The notes beneath the pieces are model-generated. The model was not told where the DNA came from and did no database searches. It saw only the letters and a program-made list of their open reading frames with translations. Below, in pieces: positions 23,777 through 32,790 of a stretch of DNA of 64,000 nt (positions within the stretch are counted from its first letter, which is position 1; each line of letters begins with the position of its first letter). The position numbers were made by a program, and so were the translations under genes. The DNA comes from an uncultured Bacteroidia bacterium (lineage in GTDB: Bacteria; Bacteroidota; Bacteroidia; Bacteroidales; F082): positions 434,001 through 498,000 of the forward strand of contig CADADR010000001.1 of the NCBI GenBank assembly GCA_902786745.1, read 5' to 3'.

Positions 23777-26356
23777 ATGAAAAAGATACTCTTACTCCTA
23801 CTTCTGCTGCCTGTTTCCCTCCTCGCCCAAGTCACCGACGACTTCTCCGATGGTGACTTCACCCAAAACCCCACTTGGTCGGGGACGACGGAGCAATATA
23901 TGGTGAACAACAGCAAACAATTGCAACTCAATGCGGAAGGCGAGGGTACGGCCTATCTTTCCTTGCCCATCACGGAGTACGAGACGATGGAATGGCAGTT
24001 TTGGATTCGCGAGGCATTTGCACCCTCGGGTAACAACTATTCCGATGTCTGGCTCAGTGCCGATAACGCTGACTTGCAAAATGTTACACAAGGCTATTTC
24101 CTCCGTTTCGGCGAAGGCGGTAGCAGCGATGCCATCACCTTGTTCCGCAAGGATGCCGACGGACAACAGCAAATCTGTCGCGGCACGGAAGGCGCCATCG
24201 CGGCCTCGTTCGCAGTCTCCGTCAAAGTCACCTGCGACCGCGAAGGCAATTGGATGATACAGACATGCTATGACAACTCGGGTATTTATCTCATTGAGGC
24301 CCAAGGGTCGGATGACACTTACGGTCGCGGAGGCTTTTTCGGCTTCTGGTCCAAGTTCACATCCAGCAACGCCACGAAGATCTATTTCGATAATGTTTAT
24401 GTCGGTCCTCGCATCGCCGACCACGAGCCACCTCAACTCCTGACCTGCGAGGTGCTGGACTTGACGCATCTGCAACTGGCCTTCAACGAGGCACTGAATG
24501 AAACCACGGCACTCAATCCCGACAATTATTCCATCGACAACGGCTTGGGTCATCCAGCTTCCGTCAGTTTCGGCGACAATCCTGCTTTTGTAGTGCTCGA
24601 GATGGAACGCGAAATCGGCAATGGTATTAATTACACACTGACCGTCAGTGGCATCAAAGACCTGTGGAACAACATGATGGAGCCGACAACCATGGCCTTT
24701 TCCATCTATGAAGCCTCGGAATACGATATTGTCATCAACGAGATTATGGCGGATCCCAACCCCGTGGTGGGTTTGCCCGAATGGGAGTATGTGGAACTCT
24801 ACAACACCACGGAGTTCGGCATCGACTTGAAAGACTGGCAGATACAAATTGGCTCAAACGATAATACCTTTGGCAACTTTGTCCTTGCCCCGCACGGTTA
24901 TGTCATCCTTTGCCACAATGATGCCGTTTCCGAACTGCGCCAATACGGTGATTGCATCGGCTTCAGTTCTTTCTCGGTGGGCAACAGCTCTTCGGCGATG
25001 TACCTCTACAGCAAGGCGGGCGTTTTGATTTCTCGCGTCAACTTCAGCAACACTTGGTACCACGATCCCGACAAGGCCAACGGCGGCTGGTCGGTAGAGC
25101 AAATCGACCCGATGAATCCCTGCGCTGCCGCCTCCAACTGGACAGCCTCGAGGGATGCCTCGGGTGGCACGCCAGGCCGCATTAATTCGGTGAATGGCGA
25201 GAACAATGTTTCTCCCAAAGTGGAGCGCGTGAGCATGTTCGGTAACCAAATTGTCCAGCTGTGGTTCGACCAACAAATGAGTCCCGCTGAGCTTCTTGAA
25301 ACGCAACACTTCCTTGTGGAAGAAACGAACGAACATCCCTCGCAGACGGTCATTAATCCCATGGATGGCACCTACGTGGAACTCCAATTTGATCAAGGCT
25401 TTGAACAGGGAATTGTCTATACCTTGATTATTAATGGTGTGACCAACTGCGTGGGCACAACCATTGAAGCCGATACCCGCGTGCAGTTCGGCATCCCGAA
25501 CGACATCACCGAAGGCGAGATCCTGATAAACGAAATCCTCTTTGACCCTATCGCCCCAGGTGTGGATTATGTGGAGCTTTACAACAACACGGACAAGACC
25601 TTTGACCTCAGCAATTTGATGCTCGGCGTCATCAAGGAAAGCTTCCCCAATCCTGCCGATACGACTTTGAAGGAAATCACGGCTGACAGCCGTTTGTTCC
25701 TGCCCAAGACCTACGTTTTGCTCTCTACCAACAGCGAAATTGTGGGCCAACAATACGACTGCCTGACCGACAACTTCGTGCAGATGGCGTCCTTCCCAAG
25801 CTATGCCAACGCGGGCGGTACGGCCATCTTGATGGGCAAGGACGGTACGGTGGTCGACCAAATGGCCTTCTCCGAAAAGATGCACTATCCGCTGCTCAAG
25901 GTCACGAAAGGCGTGGCTTTGGAGCGCGTCGCCTTCGACCAGCCTTCCATGGATTCCAACAACTGGCATTCTGGCGCTGAAAGCGTTCATTTCGGTACGC
26001 CAGGCTACGAGAACTCGATGATGCAATCCGCCGATCCTTCCAATGACGAAATCTCCATCAGTCCCGACATCTTCTCGCCCGACGGCGACGGCTTCGATGA
26101 TGCCTGTTTCATCAACTACCATTTTGATGAGGCGGGCTACACAATGAACATCTACATCTTCAATGTAGCTGGACAATTAATCCGTCACTTGGCCAAAGGC
26201 GAGCTGGTGGGGCAGGAGGGCAGCGTCCTCTGGAACGGCCTTGACAACAACGGCAACAAGGTCCCCGTCGGTGTCTACGTCGCCGTGACCGAGGTCTTCA
26301 ATTTCGAAGGCAAGGTCAAACAATTCAAGAACGCAATTGTCGTCGGAACACGTTAA
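23777..26356 (+). CDS. Secreted lamin-tail/Ig-like surface protein
   Basis: 859 residues. Signal peptide 1-17. Residues of about 18-212 form a beta-sandwich like a concanavalin-type lectin (DDFSDGDFTQNPTWSG, FYFDNVYVG region). Ig-like Big_5 domains lie at about 217-310 and 480-575, and lamin-tail domains at about 315-440 (YDIVINEIMADPNP) and 580-755 (GEILINEILFDP). The end (758-859: ISISPDIFSPDGDGFDDACF, IYIFNVAGQLIRHLAKG, WNGLDNNGNKVPVGVYVAV) is a FlgD-like/gliding-motility-type C-terminal domain used as a T9SS signal in relatives. Function unknown; the architecture recurs in Bacteroidetes surface proteins. Confidence 0.86.
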   Translation: MKKILLLLLLLPVSLLAQVTDDFSDGDFTQNPTWSGTTEQYMVNNSKQLQLNAEGEGTAYLSLPITEYETMEWQFWIREAFAPSGNNYSDVWLSADNADLQNVTQGYFLRFGEGGSSDAITLFRKDADGQQQICRGTEGAIAASFAVSVKVTCDREGNWMIQTCYDNSGIYLIEAQGSDDTYGRGGFFGFWSKFTSSNATKIYFDNVYVGPRIADHEPPQLLTCEVLDLTHLQLAFNEALNETTALNPDNYSIDNGLGHPASVSFGDNPAFVVLEMEREIGNGINYTLTVSGIKDLWNNMMEPTTMAFSIYEASEYDIVINEIMADPNPVVGLPEWEYVELYNTTEFGIDLKDWQIQIGSNDNTFGNFVLAPHGYVILCHNDAVSELRQYGDCIGFSSFSVGNSSSAMYLYSKAGVLISRVNFSNTWYHDPDKANGGWSVEQIDPMNPCAAASNWTASRDASGGTPGRINSVNGENNVSPKVERVSMFGNQIVQLWFDQQMSPAELLETQHFLVEETNEHPSQTVINPMDGTYVELQFDQGFEQGIVYTLIINGVTNCVGTTIEADTRVQFGIPNDITEGEILINEILFDPIAPGVDYVELYNNTDKTFDLSNLMLGVIKESFPNPADTTLKEITADSRLFLPKTYVLLSTNSEIVGQQYDCLTDNFVQMASFPSYANAGGTAILMGKDGTVVDQMAFSEKMHYPLLKVTKGVALERVAFDQPSMDSNNWHSGAESVHFGTPGYENSMMQSADPSNDEISISPDIFSPDGDGFDDACFINYHFDEAGYTMNIYIFNVAGQLIRHLAKGELVGQEGSVLWNGLDNNGNKVPVGVYVAVTEVFNFEGKVKQFKNAIVVGTR

Positions 26357-26359
26357 TCT

Positions 26360-26387
26360 GTAGAGACGTTGCGCGCAACGTCTTTAC
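26360..26387. terminator. Palindrome between convergent genes
   Basis: GTAGAGACGTTGCG with its reverse complement (one mismatch), 3 bases after the 859-residue gene. The right arm covers the TAA stop (26384-26386) of the convergent phosphatase gene. Same family as 14081-14108. Position suggests a shared transcription end, but there is no T-run. Confidence 0.55.
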
Positions 26388-27094
26388 ATATCCATGTTAG
26401 ATTGCGCCACAAGCTGTTTCGTGTCAGGATTAAAGGCGGTCAAATTTCCTAATCCTGGTCTTTCTGTCACGAAAACGCCGTTGTCCAAGGCAATGAAGTC
26501 GTAAGCCGCATTGTTTTCAATGATCAAATTCATGAAGCTGTAGTCGACAGGGATATGGCCGTGGATGATTTTCTTCCCGTGCGATTTGTTGTAGTCGACC
26601 TTGAATTTACGGGTCCACATCATGCTTAATGTGTCCTCAAACGGGTCGTCAATGTTGAAGTTCATACCCGCATGCACGAGGATGTATTCCTCCAACTCGA
26701 TGTAAGGCACGCAAGCATTCATCCAGTCAATGTAAAGCTGGGGTATCTCGCGTGGATGTTTCACGCCGAAGCTCTCCAATGTGGTTTTGGCGCCCACGGA
26801 TTCCCATTCTTTCTGCTCGATATGCTTGCCTCCGAGGAATTTCTTTTTTTGATCGGCAAGGTATGCCTTCACACACATGTCCTCATGGTTGCCTTTGATG
26901 AAGTGCACATTGTACTCTTCTTTCTGCAGATGCATGAGATAGTCGAGGACGCCTTTCCCGTCAGGGCCACGGTCGATGTAGTCACCAAGGAAGTAAAGCT
27001 CGTCATGCTTCGTCACTTTGAGCATGTTCTCGAGCAGCACTTTCAAGGTCTTGGTGCAGCCATGGACATCGGGGATAATCCAGCGTTGTGGCAT
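26384..27094 (-). CDS. Metallophosphoesterase of the serine/threonine phosphatase type
   Basis: 236 residues with all PP1/calcineurin-type metal motifs: DVHG (9-12), GDYIDRG (37-43), GNHED (68-72), then VHAGMNF and IHGHIP. Relatives include bacterial PrpE (diadenosine tetraphosphatase) and protein phosphatases; substrate cannot be assigned. The ATG shares one base with the stop of the acyltransferase (TGATG), so the two are coupled. Confidence 0.92.
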   Translation of the reverse strand: MPQRWIIPDVHGCTKTLKVLLENMLKVTKHDELYFLGDYIDRGPDGKGVLDYLMHLQKEEYNVHFIKGNHEDMCVKAYLADQKKKFLGGKHIEQKEWESVGAKTTLESFGVKHPREIPQLYIDWMNACVPYIELEEYILVHAGMNFNIDDPFEDTLSMMWTRKFKVDYNKSHGKKIIHGHIPVDYSFMNLIIENNAAYDFIALDNGVFVTERPGLGNLTAFNPDTKQLVAQSNMDM

Positions 27095-28383
27095 CAGAAT
27101 AGGTTGTTGAGGTTTAATGCCTTATATTGCTTACGGAGCTTGTCCTTGAAGGTCCAGCGCACATCGGAGATCCAGCGACGACACAGTTCGCAATAGTCCA
27201 CGAAGAGTGAGTAGGAATAGAAAAGCAGCACAGTGCCAGCCAAGGCCCAATACCAAGGCAGATTGCAGAACAGCAGGATGGTGCCCACAACGAATACGAT
27301 GGGGAAAAGCACTAGCTTAACGCCAAAGCTGACCGTGTTGCTGAAGGCTTTGTCCTTCAATTTCCCCTTGATAATCAGCGTGGTGAGCCATACGGGCAGG
27401 TTGACGGCAGCCGAAGCGACGAAGAAGGGCAGACCGATGAGCAGCACAATAAATTTCCACAAGAAGTTGACCAAAGGATATTTCTTCGCGGTCGACATGA
27501 CGGAAATCTTCTGCCGTCTCCGCTCTTGCGCAAATGCCATCACGCGCTCAAAGAGGTTTTTGGCTTGCTCGGGTTGTTCTTCCCTGTATTTCAGCACTTT
27601 CTCAACGGTGGCACGGTTGCGAAGCATCTTCTTGTAGAGCCCTCCGGCGCGTTTCTCGTTTTTCATTTTCACGATTTCCCAGATGGCATCATAGTCCTCG
27701 TCGTCAGGGATGTAGGTGAAGAGCTTCGAGATTTCTTCGCTGAGGATGTCCTTGAGTTGGTTGATGGTAACAGCCTCATTTTCCTCGGTGGTGTTTTTGA
27801 TGAACTCGGTCACGTTGATGGGTTCGCCGAAGTTGATCATCGCCGTGCTGCGATAACGGAAATAGTCGCCGTATTCGATGGCGGTCGGGATGATATAGAC
27901 AGGGTTCTTGTCGCCGAATTGCTTGTTGGCATCCAAGGCGATATGGAACAAGCCTTTGCCCATGCGCATCAGCGAGTGTTTGGTGCGGTGGGTGCCCTCA
28001 GGGAAGAGGTAGAGGTCGACATGGTCGTGGATGACGTCGACGGCCTTGTTGAGCGAGTCATCGTTTTGGCGCACGGCCGCCACGCCATTGCGGATGCGGA
28101 AGATGGGCAGGATACGCAGGAAGTTAAGGATCTTGGCCACGGCAGGGTTCTTGAAGATGTCGCCTCGCGCAATGAACACTTTCCTGATGTTATCGGCCGA
28201 AAGCAACACCAGGGCATCCATCAACGTATTGCTGTGGTTGACGCCGAAGATGACGGCACTGTCTTTCGGAAGATGCTCTTTGCCATGCACTTCAAAGCGT
28301 CGGTAGGCACGTCGCGTATTCCAATTCACATAGGGGAGTAGAAACGAATACCAAAAGTCAGGATCTTGTATTTTCTTAGCCAT
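27094..28383 (-). CDS. PlsC-domain acyltransferase, membrane protein
   Basis: 429 residues from the start MAKKIQDPDFW; an upstream in-frame ATG at 28449 gives a hydrophobic extension with no family similarity. Acyltransferase motifs are NHSNTLMD (49-56), then GDIFKNP, and FPEGTHRTKHS (127-137). Two hydrophobic segments near the C-terminus (about 320-350 and 375-410) should anchor it in the inner membrane. It probably acylates a glycerol-3-phosphate-like acceptor; the HX5D spacing with Asn is common in Bacteroidetes members. First gene of a two-gene operon with the phosphatase. Confidence 0.9.
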   Translation of the reverse strand: MAKKIQDPDFWYSFLLPYVNWNTRRAYRRFEVHGKEHLPKDSAVIFGVNHSNTLMDALVLLSADNIRKVFIARGDIFKNPAVAKILNFLRILPIFRIRNGVAAVRQNDDSLNKAVDVIHDHVDLYLFPEGTHRTKHSLMRMGKGLFHIALDANKQFGDKNPVYIIPTAIEYGDYFRYRSTAMINFGEPINVTEFIKNTTEENEAVTINQLKDILSEEISKLFTYIPDDEDYDAIWEIVKMKNEKRAGGLYKKMLRNRATVEKVLKYREEQPEQAKNLFERVMAFAQERRRQKISVMSTAKKYPLVNFLWKFIVLLIGLPFFVASAAVNLPVWLTTLIIKGKLKDKAFSNTVSFGVKLVLFPIVFVVGTILLFCNLPWYWALAGTVLLFYSYSLFVDYCELCRRWISDVRWTFKDKLRKQYKALNLNNLF

Positions 28384-28491
28384 TTCATCTGTGGAATAAG
28401 GGTGCGAAATTACAAAAAACGTCAAAAACATCGCGTTTTTTTTAATCAAATCATAAAAATAACTACTTTTACCGCTTCAAATCGAACTGAA

Positions 28492-29925
28492 ATGACAAAG
28501 CATTTAAAGAAAACAATCCAAATCCTTTTCTTCGTCACGATGCTAATCTCTTTCTCTGCGTGTAATAACCGTGTTGATAATGAGATGGATACGAATGAGG
28601 CCCAGGTGGAGGAAGATACTTTGACGGTTTTTGAGCATTTGTTGGAGCGCGGCACATTGGTAGCCGTGACCAATTGTGGCGAGATTAATTACAATGAATT
28701 CGGGAAGAAGCCTTCAGGCTTCGAATACGACTTGCTCAGCGATTTCTGCAGTTCCAACGGCCTTGAGCTGGAGATGAAGGTCGAGGACAACCTCGACACC
28801 TGTTTCAAGATGCTGGATTCCTGCGAAGTCGACGTGGTGGCGGCCGGCATCGGTCTGACCAAAGCGATGAAGCGGCGTTATATGATGTCGAATCCCATCA
28901 TCGCCCAACGTTGCGTGTTGGTGCAACGTCTGCCCAAGGGGTGGAATGCGATGTCGACTGACAATGAGGTGGAGAGCCAGTTGCTGCGCTCGCCTCTCGA
29001 CTTAGCAGGCAAGACCATCCATGTCACCAAAGGCAGCTATGCCGTGAAGGTGCTTGAATACCTTTCGGATTGCATCGGCGACACCATTTATGTGGTCGAA
29101 TGCGACACGCTGAACGGCATCGAGCTGGTGGAGGCGGTCTCCGACGGTCGTGCCGACTATACCGTCGTCGAGGAATATGTGGCCAAGATGGCTTCGGTGG
29201 GCCAGAAAGGACTCGATACCAAATTGGCGGTCAGTGTGGATCAGCCCATAGGCTGGGCTATGCTGAACCAAAACTCCGACTCTTCTCTTGTCAATGCCAT
29301 CAACACCTGGATTGAAGGTGTGGAGCAGCGCCACCTACGCCGCCTGCTGGCTAAGTATGTCAACAACGGCAGAGCGAACCGTAGCAAGCCTAAGGCCGGA
29401 CAGCTCTCTGAGTTCGATCCTTTGATCAAGAAGACGGCCAAGAAGATCGGTTGGGACTGGCGTCTGCTGGCCTCGCTCATCTGTCAGGAGTCGCATTTCA
29501 AACTTGACCTCGAGAGCGACAAGGGTGCCTTCGGCCTGATGCAACTCATGCCCGTTGTGATGGAGAAGTATGGCATCGACTACGACTCGTCGCCCGAAGA
29601 GCAGATCGAAGCGGGTGGCAAGCTGTTGGCTTATCTGGGCGAGTGTTTCGAGAACAGGGTGGCCGACAGCACGGAGCGTGTCAAATTTGTGTTGGCTGCC
29701 TATAATGCGGGCCTAGGCCATGTCTATGACGCGCAACGCCTCGCGGCCAAATACGGCAGTGCTCCTGATATTTGGGACGATAATGTGGACTACTATATCC
29801 TCAACAAGTCAAAATATCGCAACGACACCTGCTGTCGTGCAGGTTATCTCCGCGGCACCGAGACCTACCGCTTCGTCGAAGAGGTACTCGACCGCTATTA
29901 CCAGTATCAAGCGAATTATAACTAA
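28492..29925 (+). CDS. mltF: MltF-like lytic murein transglycosylase lipoprotein
   Basis: 477 residues from MTKHLKK; the frame opens earlier at 28366 but without a family match. Lipobox ISFSAC. Residues of about 48-290 are a periplasmic binding protein (SBP_bac_3) domain (GTLVAVTNCGEINYNEF, DVVAAGIGLT, EYVAKM). Residues of about 305-460 are the lysozyme-like SLT domain with catalytic Glu333 in CQESHF, GAFGLMQLMP, and AAYNAGLGHV. It cleaves peptidoglycan to 1,6-anhydro products at the envelope. The outer membrane barrel gene begins 2 bases after its stop. Confidence 0.93.
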   Translation: MTKHLKKTIQILFFVTMLISFSACNNRVDNEMDTNEAQVEEDTLTVFEHLLERGTLVAVTNCGEINYNEFGKKPSGFEYDLLSDFCSSNGLELEMKVEDNLDTCFKMLDSCEVDVVAAGIGLTKAMKRRYMMSNPIIAQRCVLVQRLPKGWNAMSTDNEVESQLLRSPLDLAGKTIHVTKGSYAVKVLEYLSDCIGDTIYVVECDTLNGIELVEAVSDGRADYTVVEEYVAKMASVGQKGLDTKLAVSVDQPIGWAMLNQNSDSSLVNAINTWIEGVEQRHLRRLLAKYVNNGRANRSKPKAGQLSEFDPLIKKTAKKIGWDWRLLASLICQESHFKLDLESDKGAFGLMQLMPVVMEKYGIDYDSSPEEQIEAGGKLLAYLGECFENRVADSTERVKFVLAAYNAGLGHVYDAQRLAAKYGSAPDIWDDNVDYYILNKSKYRNDTCCRAGYLRGTETYRFVEEVLDRYYQYQANYN

Positions 29926-29927
29926 TC

Positions 29928-30572
29928 ATGAAAAAGCGTTTTGTTTTTCTTGCCCTCAGTTTTTTGTTTGCCATTAATCTAAGCCAGGTCAAAGCACAGT
30001 CTTTCAACGCAGGCCTTGTCGTGGGTCCAACGTTTTGTCAGGTGGATGGAGATAAGTATTTTGGCTTTCATAAACTTGGTTTCACAGCAGGTGCATACGC
30101 TAATCTTCCTATTGCAGATCATTTTGCTCTTCAGATGGAATTGAAGTATTCTTTGATGGGAGCACATTCCTCTGCCGAGGAAGCAGAATGGTCTGGATAC
30201 GGTCCATATAACCTAAGCTTGCATTATGCAGAAATACCATTAATGCTTCAATATGATTTTGGACATTTTACGGTTTATGGAAAGTCTTTGGACTTCCTGT
30301 GTTTAGAAGCAGGTCTTAGCTTGGATTTCCTTATGCGATACAAAGGTGAATTGGATTATTCCACTCAGCTTTGGAAATTCAACTTTTTCTCTGTTACAGG
30401 TAATTATGGTTTACGATTTAACCTAAATGACCATTGGGGAATAGGTGCAAGAATGATGTATTCTATTACTCCAATGCAGACCAATCCATCACCACAATGG
30501 CTTTTTGACCATGCCTATAACAAGGTCATTCAGTTCACACTGACCTATAACATCAACTCTCCTTTGAGATAA
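29928..30572 (+). CDS. Outer membrane beta-barrel protein, PorT-like
   Basis: 214 residues; signal peptide ends VKAQ. The pattern is a small barrel with a Bacteroidetes OMP_b-brl opening (FNAGLVVGPTFCQVDGD, LGFTAGAYANLPIADHFALQMELKYS) and alternating strands to the end. Such proteins are often named PorT family on this basis; whether it serves T9SS is unknown. Base composition is visibly more AT-rich than mltF before it. It overlaps the convergent queG gene by 20 bases. Confidence 0.82.
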   Translation: MKKRFVFLALSFLFAINLSQVKAQSFNAGLVVGPTFCQVDGDKYFGFHKLGFTAGAYANLPIADHFALQMELKYSLMGAHSSAEEAEWSGYGPYNLSLHYAEIPLMLQYDFGHFTVYGKSLDFLCLEAGLSLDFLMRYKGELDYSTQLWKFNFFSVTGNYGLRFNLNDHWGIGARMMYSITPMQTNPSPQWLFDHAYNKVIQFTLTYNINSPLR

Positions 30573-31476
30573 AGTCGATATTCCGTTTCAATCCCTCATA
30601 TCCGGCGCGTTGCACGGCGGAATGCTTGAATAATGCATCAAAATCCTCCTTCGATAGACTTTTCCAGTCTTCGTCATGCATGGCTATAAGCCGTTCTGAG
30701 GGCTGGAAGTCCGGCTCCCTATTGGGCAAAGCGAAACGGTTGTAGGGACACACGTCCTGGCAGATGTCGCATCCATACATCCAGCCGTTGAAGGTCTTGG
30801 GGTCAATGCCTGCAAGGCTGCCTTTGTATTCGATGGTAAGATAGGAGATGCACTTGCGCGCATCGATGTGGAAGGGAGCCTCCAAAGCGCCTGAAGGGCA
30901 AGCGTCCAAGCATTTCGTGCAGCGTCCGCAGCGGTTGGTCAAAGGTTTCCCCGTACCCTCCAATTCTATGGGTAAAAAAAGGTGTCCGATAAAGAAGAAA
31001 GAGCCTTTCTTGGGATGGATTAAGGTGGTGTTTTTGCCGATAAATCCCAAACCGCAACGCACCGCCCAGGCGCGGTCGAGCACGGGCGCCGAGTCCACAA
31101 AAAGACGTGTGCCTTCCAGTTTGCCCGTCTGAGCCTCGATGCCTTCCAAGAGCTGATGCATCTTTCGTTTCAACACATCGTGGTAGTCGGCACCATATGC
31201 ATATTTGGCGATTTTGAACTTGTCAGAATCGCCAATACGCTGTTTTGGATAGTAGTTGTAAAGTACGGTGACGATGCTTTTGGTGCCTTCCACCAAAAGC
31301 CGGGGGTCGTAGCGTTTCTCCTTGTTGCGGGTCAGGTAGCCCATCTCACCTTCGCAGTCGCTCTCAAGCCACTGCTCGACATGGGCCGACTCTTCTTTCA
31401 GGGCCGTCGCCTGGGCAATGCCGCAGGCGTCGAAGCCCATGCGTTCGGCCTCGGCTACAATCCACCCCGAATCCAT
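30553..31476 (-). CDS. queG: tRNA epoxyqueuosine(34) reductase
   Basis: 307 residues, the short form without a C-terminal HEAT repeat. Two 4Fe-4S ligand sets: Cys183, 186, 189, 193 (CGRCTKCLDAC) and Cys236, 239, 243 with Cys209 earlier. Asp134 in DSAPVLDRAWAV is the catalytic acid, and GLGFIGKNT follows. It uses cobalamin and iron-sulfur clusters to reduce epoxyqueuosine to queuosine in tRNA, the last step of the pathway. Start codon shares a base with the stop of the upstream outer membrane gene (TGATG). Confidence 0.95.
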   Translation of the reverse strand: MDSGWIVAEAERMGFDACGIAQATALKEESAHVEQWLESDCEGEMGYLTRNKEKRYDPRLLVEGTKSIVTVLYNYYPKQRIGDSDKFKIAKYAYGADYHDVLKRKMHQLLEGIEAQTGKLEGTRLFVDSAPVLDRAWAVRCGLGFIGKNTTLIHPKKGSFFFIGHLFLPIELEGTGKPLTNRCGRCTKCLDACPSGALEAPFHIDARKCISYLTIEYKGSLAGIDPKTFNGWMYGCDICQDVCPYNRFALPNREPDFQPSERLIAMHDEDWKSLSKEDFDALFKHSAVQRAGYEGLKRNIDFISKES

Positions 31477-32174
31477 CAGAACGGCGCGAAAGTCAAGCCA
31501 ACCGACAGCGGGTGAATCTCAGGGGCATTGTGGCCGACAGCGAAGACGGGCGAAATCTGATAGGCGGCAAAGGCACTCACCCATCTCCAACCCACACGCA
31601 GCGTGGCCGAATAGGCATAGCGCTCAAGGTTGTTGATGTAACAGTATTTCTCATGTACGATGGAACCGTTGTCGTTGGTCAGCACAGCACCTTCGGTGGG
31701 GTCGGGACCCACATATTTCGTCTTGGCTGCCACCATGATGCCAATCTTGAAGCCCACGCCAATCTTCACGGCGTCCTTGATACGGAAACGCAGTTCGAGC
31801 GGCACTTCCAAATAGGTCGGGTTGACCTTGGCGCGCTTAAACTTCTCGTTGCCACGGTACGAATCGGAGAGGACCAACGTGTCGGCATAGGGGTTCGAGA
31901 TACAGTTGTACGAGAAATAGTTGTGCGACGACATACCTGCACCGATGCTGACGGTATGCTTCGTGCTCTCGCCCAAAGGGAAGTTGTAGGTCAGGCCTAG
32001 GCCCACGCCTTGGTTGAAGCCACGGGCATCCCAGTTGTCGCTGGTCTTCAGCTGCAAGTCACTGAACAGGTCAATGCCAAGTGTGATTTTGTTGTCCGTC
32101 TTGTTGGCAATGAGTTGGGCGAAAGAGGTCATCGAAACGACCATCGCGATAAGTGTGAATAATACTTTCTTCAT
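31476..32174 (-). CDS. Outer membrane beta-barrel protein
   Basis: 232 residues from MKKVLFTL (an ATG 6 codons upstream, in the repeat-like leader, is less likely). Signal peptide ends TSFAQ. Alternating strands with aromatic turns (YNFPLGESTKHTVSIGAG, YLEVPLELRFRIKDAVKIGVGFKIGIM, LRVGWRWVSAFAAYQ) and a terminal phenylalanine are those of a small porin-like barrel. The role is unknown. Coupled to queG downstream by a TGATG overlap, an odd partner for a tRNA enzyme. Confidence 0.82.
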   Translation of the reverse strand: MKKVLFTLIAMVVSMTSFAQLIANKTDNKITLGIDLFSDLQLKTSDNWDARGFNQGVGLGLTYNFPLGESTKHTVSIGAGMSSHNYFSYNCISNPYADTLVLSDSYRGNEKFKRAKVNPTYLEVPLELRFRIKDAVKIGVGFKIGIMVAAKTKYVGPDPTEGAVLTNDNGSIVHEKYCYINNLERYAYSATLRVGWRWVSAFAAYQISPVFAVGHNAPEIHPLSVGLTFAPF

Positions 32175-32189
32175 ATGTGATAATGCTTT

Positions 32190-32220
32190 CAAACTCTAAA
32201 CTCTAAACCCTCAACTCTTT
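32190..32220. repeat. Heptamer-type low-complexity repeat
   Basis: AAACTCTAAACTCTAAACCC then TCAACTC. A related run is at 61933-61965. It also supplies the last codons (ELRV) and stop of the upstream coiled-coil gene. Confidence 0.7.
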
Positions 32221-32655
32221 CATAATGGCTCTTCGCTCATCCAACAAACGGTTGATCTCTTCGTCGGTGAGGTCCGACTGGCGCAACTGCTTGTCGATGG
32301 CTTCTATCTTGGCCTCAAGGTTCTCTGTGGTACCAGGGATGTCGGTCAACTGCTTCTCCTTGTTGACAGGCGGCTCCTGGGGTGTGGTTTCCTGCGGTGT
32401 GGCAGGCATGCCTTCGCCGGAGAAGTTCTTCAGTTGTCCCATCACCATCTCCATCATTTGCTTGGTGAACGGGTCCAACTTGTAGATCTCCACCTTCATC
32501 TCATCCTTCATCTCGTCGAAGTCCTCCAAGAACATCTTCAGCTGCTCTTTCTGTTCTTCGTTGATGCCTGGGATGGCGTCCAAATCCTGATTCTCCATCA
32601 GTTTCTTGAACATGTTCAGCAGGTCGTCGAGGCCGTTGTTGAGGTTGTCGTCCAT
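32203..32655 (-). CDS. Acidic coiled-coil protein of unknown function
   Basis: 150 residues from MDDNLNNGLDDLL; a longer version to 32718 runs through a region with no coding character. No signal peptide. Helical and charged throughout, with a proline/threonine-rich linker (PATPQETTPQEPPVNKEK) and a C-terminal helix (EAKIEAIDKQLRQ, TDEEINRLLDERRAIMKEL). The last residues and stop are translated from the heptamer repeat at 32190-32220. Not recognised; possibly cytoplasmic. First of a likely three-gene run with the outer membrane barrel and queG. Confidence 0.65.
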   Translation of the reverse strand: MDDNLNNGLDDLLNMFKKLMENQDLDAIPGINEEQKEQLKMFLEDFDEMKDEMKVEIYKLDPFTKQMMEMVMGQLKNFSGEGMPATPQETTPQEPPVNKEKQLTDIPGTTENLEAKIEAIDKQLRQSDLTDEEINRLLDERRAIMKELRV

Positions 32656-32747
32656 CTTTTTCTGTTTTCGTTTGCAAAGAAACGAATTTTTTGCGGAATG
32701 ATTGCGCCAGATTGCCAATTTTTCACGAATATTGCATTCTCAACTCC

Positions 32748-32787
32748 TAACTGAACAACTGAACAACTTCCAACTTAGCAACTGAAT
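32748..32787. repeat. AACTGAACAACTT-type tandem repeat
   Basis: AACTGAACAACTGAACAACT, then TCCAACTTAGCAACTGAA, just before the crotonase ATG. The same phrase (AACTGAACAACTTCCAACT) recurs at 63027-63063 before the NifU-like gene. Confidence 0.7.
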
Positions 32788-32790
32788 TCT

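Noticed and set aside
24854..26176. 440-codon open frame antisense to the lamin-tail surface protein.
   Set aside because: The plus-strand gene has clear domains and a consensus promoter. The antisense translation is rich in His and Val with no family signature, as expected for a shadow in GC-balanced codons.
32656..32718. 21-residue N-terminal extension of the coiled-coil protein.
   Set aside because: The extension (AIWRNHSAKNSFLCKRKQKK) lacks any family or export pattern, whereas MDDNLNN begins the charged helical region.
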